Under the pieces are notes generated by a model. That model ran no database searches and had not been told where the DNA came from. It saw only the letters and a list, made by a program, of their open reading frames with translations. Positions 11,003 to 24,700 of a stretch of DNA of 64,000 bases are shown piece by piece. Numbering within the stretch: the first letter of the stretch is position 1; each line of letters opens with the position of its first letter. The DNA comes from Fasciola hepatica (Eukaryota; Platyhelminthes; Trematoda; Plagiorchiida; Fasciolidae), in contig CANUEZ040000205.1 of assembly GCA_948099385.1 (NCBI GenBank), positions 1,178,001 through 1,242,000 on the forward strand. Direction: 5' to 3'. Position numbers and translations under genes: made by a program.

Positions 11003-13120
11003 GATTGGATCGGTGTGCGAGAATTTGGTTATTACCGTTCAAAGCGAAAGCGAAAGCCGAAGCCAATTTGGGGATTGTGCTATATCAAGTAGTGTATATG
11101 TTGAACAAAGCGTTGAGACCCATATGGGATAGCCTTGTGATTTGGGTGTTCGACTGACATTCGTTCACCCCAACCCTTGTTCGTGTCTCCGAGTGGGCTC
11201 TGTCCATGTGCAACGCTCATGATTCCCTTAGCGGATCAAACAGCTGTACAGTGCTTCCATAATTTTCAATGGTCAGTTTAGTGTTCAAGCTGCATGGAGA
11301 ATCATATTATACAAATCTACTCTGCTACTGCTCTATTGCATTGTATGAGCAATCTGTGTGGATTGTTCATAAGGGAATGCCTTGGTTTTACTTAGGCCCA
11401 TAAATAGAGGAGTGATGGAACATAGGATTGGATCGGTGTGAGTGAATTTGATTGTTACCGTTCAAAGCGAAAGCGAAAGCCGAAGGCGATTTGGGGATTG
11501 TGCTATATCATGTATTGTATATGTTGAACAAAGCGTTGAGACCCATATGGGATAGCCTTGTGATTTGGGTGTTCGACTGACATTCGTTCACCCCAACCCT
11601 TGTTCGTGTCTCCGAGTGGGCTCTGTCCATGTGCAACGCTCTTGATTCCATTAGCGGATCAAACAGCTGTACAGTGCTTCCATAATTTTCAATGGTCACT
11701 GTTCAGTGTTCAAGCTGCATGGAGAATCATATTATACAAATCTACTCTGCTACTGCTCTATTGCATTGTATGAGCAATCTGTGTGGATTGTTCATAAGGG
11801 AATGCCTTGGTTTTATTTAGGCCCATAAATAGAGGAGTGATGGAACATAGGATTGGATCGGTGTGCGAGAATTTGGTTGTTACCGTTCAAAGCGAAAGCG
11901 AAAGCCGAAGGCGATTTGGGGATTGTGCTATATCAAGTAGTGTATATGTTGAACGAAGCGTTGAGACCCATATCGGATAGCCTTGTGGTTCGGGTGATCG
12001 GCTGACATTCGTTCACCCCAACCCTTGTTCGTGTCTCCGAGTGGGCTCTGTCCATGTGCAACGCTCATGATTCCCTTAGCGGATCAAACAGCTGTACAGT
12101 GCTTCCATAATTTTCAATGGTCAGTTCAGTGTTCAAGCTGCATGGAGAATCATATTATACAAATCTACTCTGCTACTGCTCTATTGCATTGTATGAGCAA
12201 TCTGTGTGGATTGTTCATAAGGGAATGCCTTGGTTTTACTTAGGCCCATAAATAGAGAAGTGATGGAACATAGGATTGGATCGGTGTGCGAGAATTTGGT
12301 TGTTACCGTTGAAAAGCGAAAGCGAAAGCCGAAGGCGATTTGGGGATTGTGCTATATCAAGTAGTGTATATGTTGAACAAAGCGTTGTGACCCATATCGG
12401 ATAGCCTTGTGGTTTGGGTGTTCGACTGACATTCGTTCACCCCAACCCTCGTTCGTGTCTCCGAGTGGGCTCTGTCCATGTGCAACGCTCATGATTCCCT
12501 TAGCGGATCAAACAGCTGTACAGTGCTTCCATAATTTCCAATGTTCAGTTCAGTTTTTAAGCTGCATGGAGAATCATATTATACAAATCTACTCTGCTAC
12601 TGCTCTATTGCATTGTATGAGCAATCTGTGAGGATTGATCATAAGGGAATGCCTTGGTTTTACTCAGGCCCATAAATAGAGAAGTGATGGAACATAAGAT
12701 TGGATCGGTGTGCGAGAATTTGGTTGTCACCGTTCAAAGCGAAAGCGAAAGCCGAAGCCAATTTGAGGATTGTGCTATATCATGTAGTGTATATGTTGAA
12801 CAAAGCGTTGAGACCCATATCGGATAGACTTGTGATTTGGGTTTTCGACTGACATTCGTTCACCCCAACCCTTGTTCGTGTCTCCGAGTGGGTTCTGTCC
12901 ATGTGCAACGCTCATGATTCCATTAGCGGATCAAACAGCTGTACAGTGCTTCCATAATTTCCAATGGTCAGTTCAGTGTTCAAGCTGCATGGAGAATAAT
13001 ATTATACAAATCTGCTCTGCTACTGCTCTATTGCATTGTATGAGCAATCTGTGTGGATTGTTCATAAGGGAATGCATTGGTTTTACTTAGGCCCATAAAT
13101 AGAGAAGTGATGGAACATAT
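11003..13120 (+). repeat. 5-monomer higher-order repeat, copy 1
   Basis: Monomers start at 11003, 11426 (425 bp), 11851, 12274 (424 bp, GTTGAAAAGCG) and 12698. Markers recurring 2118 bp downstream are GTGTGAGTGAATTTG, GTTGAACGAAGCG, TTCGGGTGATCGGC, GTGAGGATTGATC and GGGTTCTGTCC. Roughly ten differences separate the copies, about 99.5% identity by visual comparison. Confidence 0.93.
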
Positions 13121-15238
13121 GATTGGATCGGTGTGCGAGAATTTGGTTGTTACCGTTCAAAGCGAAAGCGAAAGCCGAAGCCAATTTGGGGATTGTGCTA
13201 TATCAAGTAGTGTATATGTTGAACAAAGCGTTGAGACCCATATGGGATAGCCTTGTGATTTGGGTGTTCGACTGACATTCGTTCACCCCAACCCTTGTTC
13301 GTGTCTCCGAGTGGGCTCTGTCCAAGTGCAACGCTCATGATTCCCTTAGCGGATCAAACAGCTGTACAGTGCTTCCATAATTTTCAATGGTCAGTTTAGT
13401 GTTCAAGCTGCATGGAGAATCATATTATACAAATCTACTCTGCTACTGCTCTATTGCATTGTATGAGCAATCTGTGTGGATTGTTCATAAGGGAATGCCT
13501 TGGTTTTACTTAGGCCCATAAATAGAGGAGTGATGGAACATAGGATTGGATCGGTGTGAGTGAATTTGATTGTTACCGTTCAAAGCGAAAGCGAAAGCCG
13601 AAGGCGATTTGGGGATTGTGCTATATCAAGTAGTGTATATGTTGAACAAAGCGTTGAGACCCATATCGGATAGCCTTGTGATTTGGGTGTTCGACTGACA
13701 TTCGTTCACCCCAACCCTTGTTCGTGTCTCCGAGTGGGCTCTGTCCATGTGCAACGCTCATGATTCCATTAGCGGATCAAACAGCTGTACAGTGCTTCCA
13801 TTATTTTCAATGGTCACTGTTCAGTGTTCAAGCTGCATGGAGAATCATATTATACAAATCTACTCTGCTACTGCTCTATTGCATTGTATGAGCAATCTGT
13901 GTGGATTGTTCATAAGGGAATGCCTTGGTTTTATTTAGGCCCATAAATAGAGGAGTGATGGAACATAGGATTGGATCGGTGTGCGAGAATTTGGTTGTTA
14001 CCGTTCAAAGCGAAAGCGAAAGCCGAAGGCGATTTGGGGATTGTGCTATATCAAGTAGTGTATATGTTGAACGAAGCGTTGAGACCCATATCGGATAGCC
14101 TTGTGGTTCGGGTGATCGGCTGACATTCGTTCACCCCAACCCTTGTTCGTGTCTCCGAGTGGGCTCTGTCCATGTGCAACGCTCATGATTCCCTTAGCGG
14201 ATCAAACAGCTGTACAGTGCTTCCATAATTTTCAATGGTCAGTTCAGTGTTCAAGCTGCATGGAGAATCATATTATACAAATCTACTCTGCTACTGCTCT
14301 ATTGCATTGTATGAGCAATCTGTGTGGATTGTTCATAAGGGAATGCCTTGGTTTTACTTAGGCCCATCAATAGAGAAGTGATGGAACATAGGATTGGATC
14401 GGTGTGCGAGAATTTGGTTGTTACCGTTGAAAAGCGAAAGCGAAAGCCGAAGGCGATTTGGGGATTGTGCTATATCAAGTAGTGTATATGTTGAACAAAG
14501 CGTTGTGACCCATATCGGATAGCCTTGTGATTTGGGTGTTCGACTGACATTCGTTCACCCCAACCCTCGTTCGTGTCTCCGAGTGGGCTCTGTCCATGTG
14601 CAACGCTCATGATTCCCTTAGCGGATCAAACAGCTGTACAGTGCTTCCATAATTTCCAATGTTCAGTTCAGTTTTTAAGCTGCATGGAGAATCATATTAT
14701 ACAAATCTACTCTGCTACTGCTCTATTGCATTGTATGAGCAATCTGTGAGGATTGATCATAAGGGAATGCCTTGGTTTTACTCAGGCCCATAAATAGAGA
14801 AGTGATGGAACATAAGATTGGATCGGTGTGCGAGAATTTGGTTGTCACCGTTCAAAGCGAAAGCGAAAGCCGAAGCCAATTTGAGGATTGTGCTATATCA
14901 TGTAGTGTATATGTTGAACAAAGCGTTGAGACCCATATCGGATAGACTTGTGATTTGGGTTTTCGACTGACATTCGTTCACCCCAACCCTTGTTCGTGTC
15001 TCCGAGTGGGTTCTGTCCATGTGCAACGCTCATGATTCCATTAGCGGATCAAACAGCTGTACAGTGCTTCCATAATTTCCAATGGTCAGTTCAGTGTTCA
15101 AGCTGCATGGAGAATAATATTATACAAATCTGCTCTGCTACTGCTCTATTGCATTGTATGAGCAATCTGTGTGGATTGTTCATAAGGGAATGCCTTGGTT
15201 TTACTTAGGCCCATAAATAGAGAAGTGATGGAACATAG
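13121..15238 (+). repeat. 5-monomer higher-order repeat, copy 2
   Basis: Monomers start at 13121, 13544 (425 bp), 13969, 14392 (424 bp) and 14816, at a constant 2118-bp offset from copy 1. Differences include ATGTGC to AAGTGC near 13324, CATCAATAG for CATAAATAG near 14367, and GCCTTGG for GCATTGG near 15192. Confidence 0.93.
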
Positions 15239-16285
15239 GATTGGATCGGTGTGCGAGAATTCGGTTGTTACCGTTGAAAAGCGAAAGCGAAAGCCGAAGG
15301 CGATTTGGGGATTGTGCTATATCATGTAGTGTATATGTTGAACAAAGCGTTGAGACCCATATCGGATAGCCTTGTGATTTGGGTGTTCGACTGACATTCG
15401 TTCACCCCAACCCTTGTTCGTGTCTCCGAATGGGCTCTGTCCATGTGCAACGCTCATGATTCCCTTAGCGGATCAAACAGCTGTACAGTGCTTCCATAAT
15501 TTTCAATGGTCAGTTCCGTGGTCAAGCTGCATGGAGAATCATATTATACAAATCTACTCTGCTACTGCTCTATTGCATTGTATGAGCAATCTGTGCGGAT
15601 TGTTCATAAGGGAATGCCTTGGTTTTACTTAGGCCCATAAATAGAGAAGTGATGGAACATATGATTGGATCGGTGTGCGAGAATTTGGTTGTTACCGTTC
15701 AAAGCGAAAGCGAAAGCCGAAGCCAATTTGGGGATTGTGCTATATCAAGTAGTGTATATGTTTAACAAAGCGTTCAGACCCATATCGGATAGCCTTGTGG
15801 TTTGGGTGTTCGACTGACATTCGTTCACCCCAACCCTTGTTCGTGTCTCCGAGTGGGCTCTGTCCATGTGCAACGCTCATGATTCCCTTAGCGGATCAAA
15901 CAGCTGTACAGTGCTTCCATAATTTTCAATGGTCAGTTCAGTGTTCAATCTGCATGGAGAATCATATTATACAAATCTGCTCTGCTACTGCTCTATTGCA
16001 TTGTATGAGCAATCTGTTTGGATTGTTCATAAGGGAATGCATTGGTTTTATTCACGCCCATAAATAGAGAAGTGATGGAACATAGGATTGGATCGTTGTG
16101 CGAGAATTTGATTGTTACCGTTCAAAGCGAAAGCGAAAGCCGAAGGCGATTTGGGGATTGTGCTATATCAAGTAGTGTATATGTTGAACAAAGCGTTGAG
16201 ACCCATATCGGATAGCCTTGTGATTTGGGTGTTCGACTGACATTCGTTCACCCCAACCCTTGTTCGTGTCTCCGAGTGGGCTCTG
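15239..16285 (+). repeat. Transition monomers before the 6/7-monomer duplication
   Basis: The monomer at 15239 (424 bp) has GAATTCGGTTG and the GTTGAAAAGCG insertion. The monomer at 15663 is the near-copy of 8463. The left half of the monomer at 16086 has GGATCGTTGTGCG and TTTGATTG. No sequence foreign to the satellite is present. Confidence 0.85.
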
Positions 16286-19248
16286 TCCATGTGCAACGCT
16301 CATGATTCCCTTAGCGGATCAAACAGCTGTACAGTGCTTCCATAATTTTCAATGGTCACTGTTCAGTGTTCAAGCTGCATGGAGAATCATATTATACAAA
16401 TCTACTCTGCTACTGCTCTATTGCATTGTATGAGCAATCTGTGTGGATTGTTCATAAGGGAATGCATTGGTTTTATTTAGGCCCATAAATAGAGGAGTGA
16501 TGGAACATAGGATTGGATCGGTGTGCGAGAATTTGGTTGTTACCGTTCAAAGCGAAAGCGAAAGCCGAAGGCGATTTGGGGATTGTGCTATATCAAGTAG
16601 TGTATATGTTGAACAAAGCGTTGAGACCCATATGGGATAGCCTTGTGATTTGGGTGTTCGACTGACATTCGTTCACCCCAACCCTTGTTCGTGTCTCCGA
16701 GTGGGCTCTGTCCATGTGCAATGCTCATGATTCCATTAGCGGATCAAACAGCTGTACAGTGCTTCCATCATTTTCAATGGTCAGTTCAGTGTTCAAGCTG
16801 CATGGAGAATCATATTATACAAATCTACTCTGCTACTGCTCTATTGCATTGTATGAGCAATCTGTGTGGATTGTTCATAAGGGAATGCATTGGATTTCTT
16901 ACGCTCATAAATGGAGAAGTGATGGAACATAGGATGGGATCGGTGTGCGAGAATTTGGTTGTTACCGTTCAAAGCGAAAGCGAAAGCCGAAGCCAATTTG
17001 GGGATTGTGCTATATCAAGTAGTGTATATGTTGAACGAAGCGTTGAGACCCATATCGGATAGCCTTGTGGTTCGGGTGATCGGCTGACATTCGTTCACCC
17101 CAACCCTTGTTCGTGTCTCCGAGTGGGCTCTGTCCATGTGCAACGCTCATGATTCCCTTAGCGGATTAAACAGCTGTACAGTGCTTCCATAATTTTCAAT
17201 GGTCAGTTCCGTGGTCAAGCTGCATGGAGAATCATATTATACAAATCTACTCTGCTACTGCTCTATTGCATTGTATGAGCAATCTGTGTGGATTGTTCAT
17301 AAGGGAATGCCTTGGTTTTACTTAGGCCCATAAATAGAGAAGTGATGGAACATAGGATTGGATCGGTGTGCGAGAATTTGGTTGTTACCGTTGAAAAGCG
17401 AAAGCGAAAGCCGAAGGCGATTTGGGGATTGTGCTATACCAAGTAGTGTATATGTTGAACAAAGCGTTGTGACCCATATGGGATAGCCTTGTGATTTGGG
17501 TGTTCGACTGACATTCGTTCACCCCAACCCTCGTTCGTGTCTCCGAGTGGGCTCTGTCCATGTGCAACGCTCATGATTCCTTTAGCGGATCAAACAGCTG
17601 TACAGTGCTTCCACAATTTCCAATGTTCAGTTCAGTTTTTAGGCTGCATGGAGAATCATATTATACAAATCTACTCTGCTACTGCTCTATTGCATTGTAT
17701 GAGCAATCTGTGAGGATTGATCATAAGGGAATGCATTGGTTTTACTCAGGCCCATAAATAGAGAAGTGATGGAACATAGGATTGGATCGGTGTGCGAGAA
17801 TTTGATTGTTACCGTTCAAAGCGAAAGCGAAAGCCGAAGCCAATTTGAGGATTGTGCTATATCATGTAGTGTATATGTTGAACAAAGCGTTGAGACCCAT
17901 ATCGGATAGACTTGTGATTTGGGTTTTCGACTGACATTCGTTCACCCCAACCCTTGTTCGTGTCTCCGAGTGGGTTCTGTCCATGTGCAACGCTCATGAT
18001 TCCATTAGCGGATTAAACAGCTGTACAGTGCTTCCATAATTTCCAATGGTCACTTCAGTGTTCAAGCTGCATGGAGAATAATATTATACAAATCTACTCT
18101 GCTACTGCTCTATTGCATTGTATGAGCAATCTGTGTGGATTGTTCATAAGGGAATGCGTTGGTTTTACTTAGGCCCATAAATAGAGAAGTGATGGAACAT
18201 AGGATTGGATCGGTGTGCGAGAATTTGGTTGTTACCGTTCAAAGCGAAAGCGAAAGCCGAAGGCGATTTGGGGATTGTGCTATATCATGTAGTGTATATG
18301 TTGAACAAAGCGTTGAGACCCATATCGGATAGCCTTGTGATTTGGGTGTTCGACTGACATTCGTTCACCCCAACCCTCGTTCGTGTCTCCGAGTGGGCTC
18401 TGTCCATGTGCAACGCTCATGATTCCCTTAGCGGATCAAACAGCTGTACAGTTTTTCCATAATTTTAAATGGTCAGTTCCGTGGTCAAGCTGCATGGAGA
18501 ATCATATTATACAAATCTACTCTGCTACTGCTCTATTGCATTGTATGAGCAATCTGTGTGGATTTTTCATAATGGAATGCATTGGTTTTACTTAGGCCCA
18601 TAAATAGAGAAGTGATGGAACATAGGATTGGATCGGTGTGCGAGAATTTGGTTGTTACCGTTCAAAGCGAAAGCGAAAGCCGAAGGCGATTTGGGGATTG
18701 TGCTATATCATGTATTGTATATGTTGATCAAAGCGTTGAGACCCATATGGGATAGCCTTGTGATTTGGGTGTTCGACTGACATTCGTTCACCCCAACCCT
18801 TGTTCGTGTCTCCGAGTGGGCTCTGTCCATGTGCAACGCTCATGATTCCCTTAGCGGATCAAACAGCTGTACAGTGCTTCCATAATTTCCAATGTTCAGT
18901 TCAGTTTTTAAGCTGCATGGAGAATCATATTATACAAATCTGCTCTGCTACTGCTCTATTGCATTGTATGAGCAATCTGTGTGGATTGTTCATAAGGGAA
19001 TGCATTGGTTTTACTTAGGCCCATAAATCGAGAAGTGATGGAACATAAGATTGGATCGGTGTGCGAGAATTTGGTTGTTACCGTTCAAAGCGAAAGCGAA
19101 AGCCGAAGCCAATTTGGGGATTGTGCTATATCATGTATTGTATATGTTGAACAAAGCGTTGAGACCCATATGGGATAGCCTTGTGATTTGTGTTTTCGAC
19201 TGACATTCGTTCACCCCAACCCTTGTTCGTGTCTCCGAGTGGGCAATG
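16286..19248 (+). repeat. 6/7-monomer duplication, copy 1 (seven monomer lengths)
   Basis: This runs from the right part of the monomer at 16086 to the left part of the monomer at 19049. It contains one monomer length more than copy 2. Markers are CACTGTTCAG (near 16357), CCATCATTTTC with CAATGCTC (near 16718-16771), CTATACCAAG with GTTGAAAAGCG (17390-17440), CCTTTAGCGG (near 17579), GTCACTTCAG (near 18050), AGTTTTTCC with TTTTAAATGG (near 18450), TTCATAATGG (near 18567), AAATCGAG (near 19026), and GTGTTTTCG with GGGCAATGTCC (near 19191-19250). The monomer start landmarks are 16511, 16933, 17356, 17780, 18203, 18626 and 19049. Confidence 0.9.
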
Positions 19249-21789
19249 TCCATGTGCAACGCTCATGATTCCCTTAGCGGATCAAACAGCTGTACAGTGC
19301 TTCCATAATTTTCAATGGTCACTGTTCAGTGTTCAAGCTGCATGGAGAATCATATTATACAAATCTACTCTGCTACTGCTCTATTGCATTGTATGAGCAA
19401 TCTGTGTGGATTGTTCATAAGGGAATGCATTGGTTTTATTTAGGCCCATAAATAGAGGAGTGATGGAACATAGGATTGGATCGGTGTGCGAGAATTTGGT
19501 TGTTACCGTTCAAAGCGAAAGCGAAAGCCGAAGGCGATTTGGGGATTGTGCTATATCAAGTAGTGTATATGTTGAACAAAGCGTTGAGACCCATATGGGA
19601 TAGCCTTGTGATTTGGGTGTTCGACTGACATTCGTTCACCCCAACCCTTGTTCGTGTCTCCGAGTGGGCTCTGTCCATGTGCAATGCTCATGATTCCATT
19701 AGCGGATCAAACAGCTGTACAGTGCTTCCATCATTTTCAATGGTCAGTTCAGTGTTCAAGCTGCATGGAGAATCATATTATACAAATCTACTCTGCTACT
19801 GCTCTATTGCATTGTATGAGCAATCTGTGTGGATTGTTCATAAGGGAATGCCTTGGTTTTACTTAGGCCCATAAATAGAGAAGTGATGGAACATAGGATT
19901 GGATCGGTGTGCGAGAATTTGGTTGTTACCGTTGAAAAGCGAAAGCGAAAGCCGAAGGCGATTTGGGGATTGTGCTATACCAAGTAGTGTATATGTTGAA
20001 CAAAGCGTTGTGACCCATATGGGATAGCCTTGTGATTTGGGTGTTCGACTGACATTCGTTCACCCCAACCCTCGTTCGTGTCTCCGAGTGGGCTCTGTCC
20101 ATGTGCAACGCTCATGATTCCTTTAGCGGATCAAACAGCTGTACAGTGCTTCCACAATTTCCAATGTTCAGTTCAGTTTTTAGGCTGCATGGAGAATCAT
20201 ATTATACAAATCTACTCTGCTACTGCTCTATTGCATTGTATGAGCAATCTGTGAGGATTGATCATAAGGGAATGCATTGGTTTTACTCAGGCCCATAAAT
20301 AGAGAAGTGATGGAACATAGGATTGGATCGGTGTGCGAGAATTTGATTGTTACCGTTCAAAGCGAAAGCGAAAGCCGAAGCCAATTTGAGGATTGTGCTA
20401 TATCATGTAGTGTATATGTTGAACAAAGCGTTGAGACCCATATCGGATAGACTTGTGATTTGGGTTTTCGACTGACATTCGTTCACCCCAACCCTTGTTC
20501 GTGTCTCCGAGTGGGTTCTGTCCATGTGCAACGCTCATGATTCCATTAGCGGATCAAACAGCTGTACAGTGCTTCCATAATTTCCAATGGTCACTTCAGT
20601 GTTCAAGCTGCATGGAGAATAATATTATACAAATCTACTCTGCTACTGCTCTATTGCATTGTATGAGCAATCTGTGTGGATTGTTCATAAGGGAATGCGT
20701 TGGTTTTACTTAGGCCCATAAATAGAGAAGTGATGGAACATAGGATTGGATCGGTGTGCGAGAATTTGGTTGTTACCGTTCAAAGCGAAAGCGAAAGCCG
20801 AAGGCGATTTGGGGATTGTGCTATATCATGTAGTGTATATGTTGAACAAAGCGTTGAGACCCATATCGGATAGCCTTGTGATTTGGGTGTTCGACTGACA
20901 TTCGTTCACCCCAACCCTCGTTCGTGTCTCCGAGTGGGCTCTGTCCATGTGCAACGCTCATGATTCCCTTAGCGGATCAAACAGCTGTACAGTTTTTCCA
21001 TAATTTTAAATGGTCAGTTCCGTGGTCAAGCTGCATGGAGAATCATATTATACAAATCTACTCTGCTACTGCTCTATTGCATTGTATGAGCAATCTGTGT
21101 GGATTTTTCATAATGGAATGCATTGGTTTTACTTAGGCCCATAAATAGAGAAGTGATGGAACATAGGATTGGATCGGTGTGCGAGAATTTGGTTGTTACC
21201 GTTCAAAGCGAAAGCGAAAGCCGAAGGCGATTTGGGGATTGTGCTATATCATGTATTGTATATGTTGATCAAAGCGTTGAGACCCATATGGGATAGCCTT
21301 GTGATTTGGGTGTTCGACTGACATTCGTTCACCCCAACCCTTGTTCGTGTCTCCGAGTGGGCTCTGTCCATGTGCAACGCTCATGATTCCCTTAGCGGAT
21401 CAAACAGCTGTACAGTGCTTCCATAATTTCCAATGTTCAGTTCAGTTTTTAAGCTGCATGGAGAATCATATTATACAAATCTACTCTGCTACTGCTCTAT
21501 TGCATTGTATGAGCAATCTGTGTGGATTGTTCATAAGGGAATGCATTGGTTTTACTTAGGCCCATAAATCGAGAAGTGATGGAACATAAGATTGGATCGG
21601 TGTGCGAGAATTTGGTTGTTACCGTTCAAAGCGAAAGCGAAAGCCGAAGCCAATTTGGGGATTGTGCTATATCATGTATTGTATATGTTGAACAAAGCGT
21701 TGAGACCCATATGGGATAGCCTTGTGATTTGTGTTTTCGACTGACATTCGTTCACCCCAACCCTTGTTCGTGTCTCCGAGTGGGCAATG
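19249..21789 (+). repeat. 6/7-monomer duplication, copy 2 (six monomer lengths)
   Basis: The segment 19897-21789 repeats 17356-19248 at a constant offset of 2541 with only about two base differences that I can find (18012 versus 20553, and one in the 18626/21167 monomers). The segment before 19800 matches at offset 2963 instead. The change of offset equals one monomer, so copy 2 lacks one monomer relative to copy 1. It is the most similar long duplication in the left third and probably among the youngest. Confidence 0.9.
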
Positions 21790-24700
21790 TCCATGTGCAA
21801 CGCTCATGATTCCCTTAGCGGATCAAACAGCTGTACAGTGCTTCCATCATTTTCAATGGTCAGTTCCGTGGTCAAGCTGCATGGAGAATCATATTATACA
21901 AATCTACTCTGCTGCTGCTCTGTTGCATTGTATGAGCAATCTGTGTGGATTGTTCATAAGGGAATGCCTTGGTTTTATTTAGGCCCATAAATAGAGAAGT
22001 GATGGAACATAGGATTGGATCGGTGTGCGAGAATTTGGTTGTTACCGTTGAAAAGCGAAAGCGAAAGCCGAAGGCGATTTGGGGATTGTGCTATATCAAG
22101 TAGTGTATATGTTGAACAAATCGTTGAGACCCATATGGGATAGCCTTGTGATTTGGGTGTTCGACTGACATTCGTTCACCCCAACCCTTGTTCGTGTCTC
22201 CGAGTGGGCTCTGTCCATGTGCAACGCTCATGATTCCCTTAGCGGATCAAACAGCTGTACAGTGCTTCCATAATTTCCAATGTTCAGTTCAGTTTTTAAG
22301 CTGCATGGAGAATCATATTATACAAATCTACACTGCTACTGCTCTATTGCATTGTATGAGCAATCTGTGTGGATTGTTCATAAGGGAATGCCTTGGTTTT
22401 ACTTAGGCCCATAAATAGAGAAGTGATGGAACATAGGATTGGATCGGTGTGCGAGAATTTGGTTGTTACCGTTCAAAGCGAAAGCGAAAGCCGAAGGCGA
22501 TTTGGGGATTGTGCTATATCATGTATTGTATATGTTGATCAAAGCGTTGAGACCCATATGGGATAGCCTTGTGATTTGGGTTTTCGACTGACATTCGTTC
22601 ACCCCAACCCTTGTTCGTGTCTCCGAGTGGGCTCTGTCCATGTGCAACGCTCATGATTCCCTTAGCGGATCAAACAGCTGTACAGTGCTTCCATAATTTC
22701 CAATGTTCAGTTCAGTTTTTAAGCTGCATGGAGAATCATATTATACAAATCTACTCTGCTACTGCTCTATTGCATTGTATGAGCAATCTGTGTGGATTTT
22801 TCATAATGGAATGCATTGGTTTTACTTAGGCCCATAAATAGAGAAGTGATGGAACATAGGATTGAATCGGTGTGCGAGAATTTGCTTATTACCGTTCAAA
22901 GCGAAAGCGAAAGCCGAAGGCGATTTGGGGATTGTGCTATACCAAGTAGTGTATATGTTGAACAAAGCGTTGTGACCCTTATCGGATAACCTTGTGGTTT
23001 GGGTGTTCGACTGACATTCGTTCACCCCAACCCTCGTTCGTGTCTCCGAGTGGGTTCTGTCCATGTGCAATGCTCATGATTCCCTTAGCGGATCAAACAG
23101 CTGTACAGTGCTTCCATAATTTTCAATGGTCACTACCGTGGTCAAGCTGCATGGAGAATCATATTATACAAATCTACTCTGCTACTGCTCTATTGCATTT
23201 TATGAGCAATCTGTGTGGATTGTTCATAAGGGAATGCCTTGGTTTTACTTAGGCCCATAAATAGAGAAGTGATGGAACATAGGATTGGATCGGTGTGCGA
23301 GAATTTGGTTGTTACCGTTCAAAGCGAAAGCGAAAGGCGAAGGCGATTTGGGGATTGTGCTATATCATGTAGTGTATATGTTGATCAAAGCGTTGAGACC
23401 CATATCGGATAGCCTTGTGATTTGGGTGTTCGACTGACATTCGTTCACCCCAACCCTTGTTGGTGTCTCCGAGTGGGCTCTGTCCATGTGCAATGCTCAT
23501 GATTCCCTTAGCGGATCAAACAGCTGTACAGTGCTTCCATAATTTCCAATGTTCAGTTCAGTTTTTAAGCTGCATGGTGAATCATATTATACAAATCTAC
23601 TCTGCTACTGCTCCATTGCATTGTATGAGCAATCTGTGTGGATTGTTCATAAGGGAATGCATTGGTTTTACTTAGGCCCATAAATAGAGAAGTGATGGAA
23701 CATAAGATTGGATCGGTGTGCGAGAATTTGGTTGTTACCGTTCAAAGCGAAAGCGAAAGCCGAAGCCAATTTGGGGATTGTGCTATATCATGTAGTGTAT
23801 ATGTTTGACAAAGCGTTCAGACCCATATGGGATAGCCTTGTGATTTGGGTTTTCGACTGACATTCGTTCACCCCAACCCTTGTTCGTGTCTCCGAGTGGG
23901 CTCTGTCCATGTGCAACGCTCATGATTCCATTAGCGGATCAAACAGCTGTACAGTGATTCCATAATTTTCAATGGTCAGTTTCGTTGTCAAGCTGCATGG
24001 AGAATCATTTTATACAAATCTACTCTGCTACTGCTCTATTGCATTGTATGAGCAATCTATGTGGATTGTTCATAAGGGAATGCCTTGGTTTTATTTAGGC
24101 CCATAAATAGAGAAGTGATGGAACATAGGATTGGATCGGTGTGCGAGAATTTGGTTGTTACCGTTCAAAGCGAAAGCGAAAGCCGAAGGCGATTTGGGGA
24201 TTGTGCTATATCAAGTAGTGTATATGTTGAACAAAGCGTTGAGACCCATATCGGATAGCCTTGTGATTTGGGTGTTCGACTGACATTCGTTCACCCCAAC
24301 CCTTGTTCGTGTCTCCGAGTGGGCTCTGTCCATGTGCAACGCTCATGATTCCCTTAGCGGATTAAACAGCTGTATAGTGCTTCCATCATTTTCAATGGTC
24401 AGTTCAGTGTTCAAGCTGCATGGAGAATCATATTATACAAATCTACTCTGCTACTGCTCTATTGCATTGTATGAGCAATCTGTGTGGATTGTTCATAAGG
24501 GAATGCCTTGGTTTTTCTTAGGCCCATAAATAGAGAAGTGATGGAACATAGGATTGGATCGGTGTGCGAGAATTTGGTTGTTACCGTTCAAAGCGAAAGC
24601 GAAAGCCGAAGGCGATTTGGGGATTGTGCTATATCAAGTAGTGTATATGTTGAACAAAGCGTTGAGACCCATATGGGATAGCCTTGTGATTTGGGTGTTC

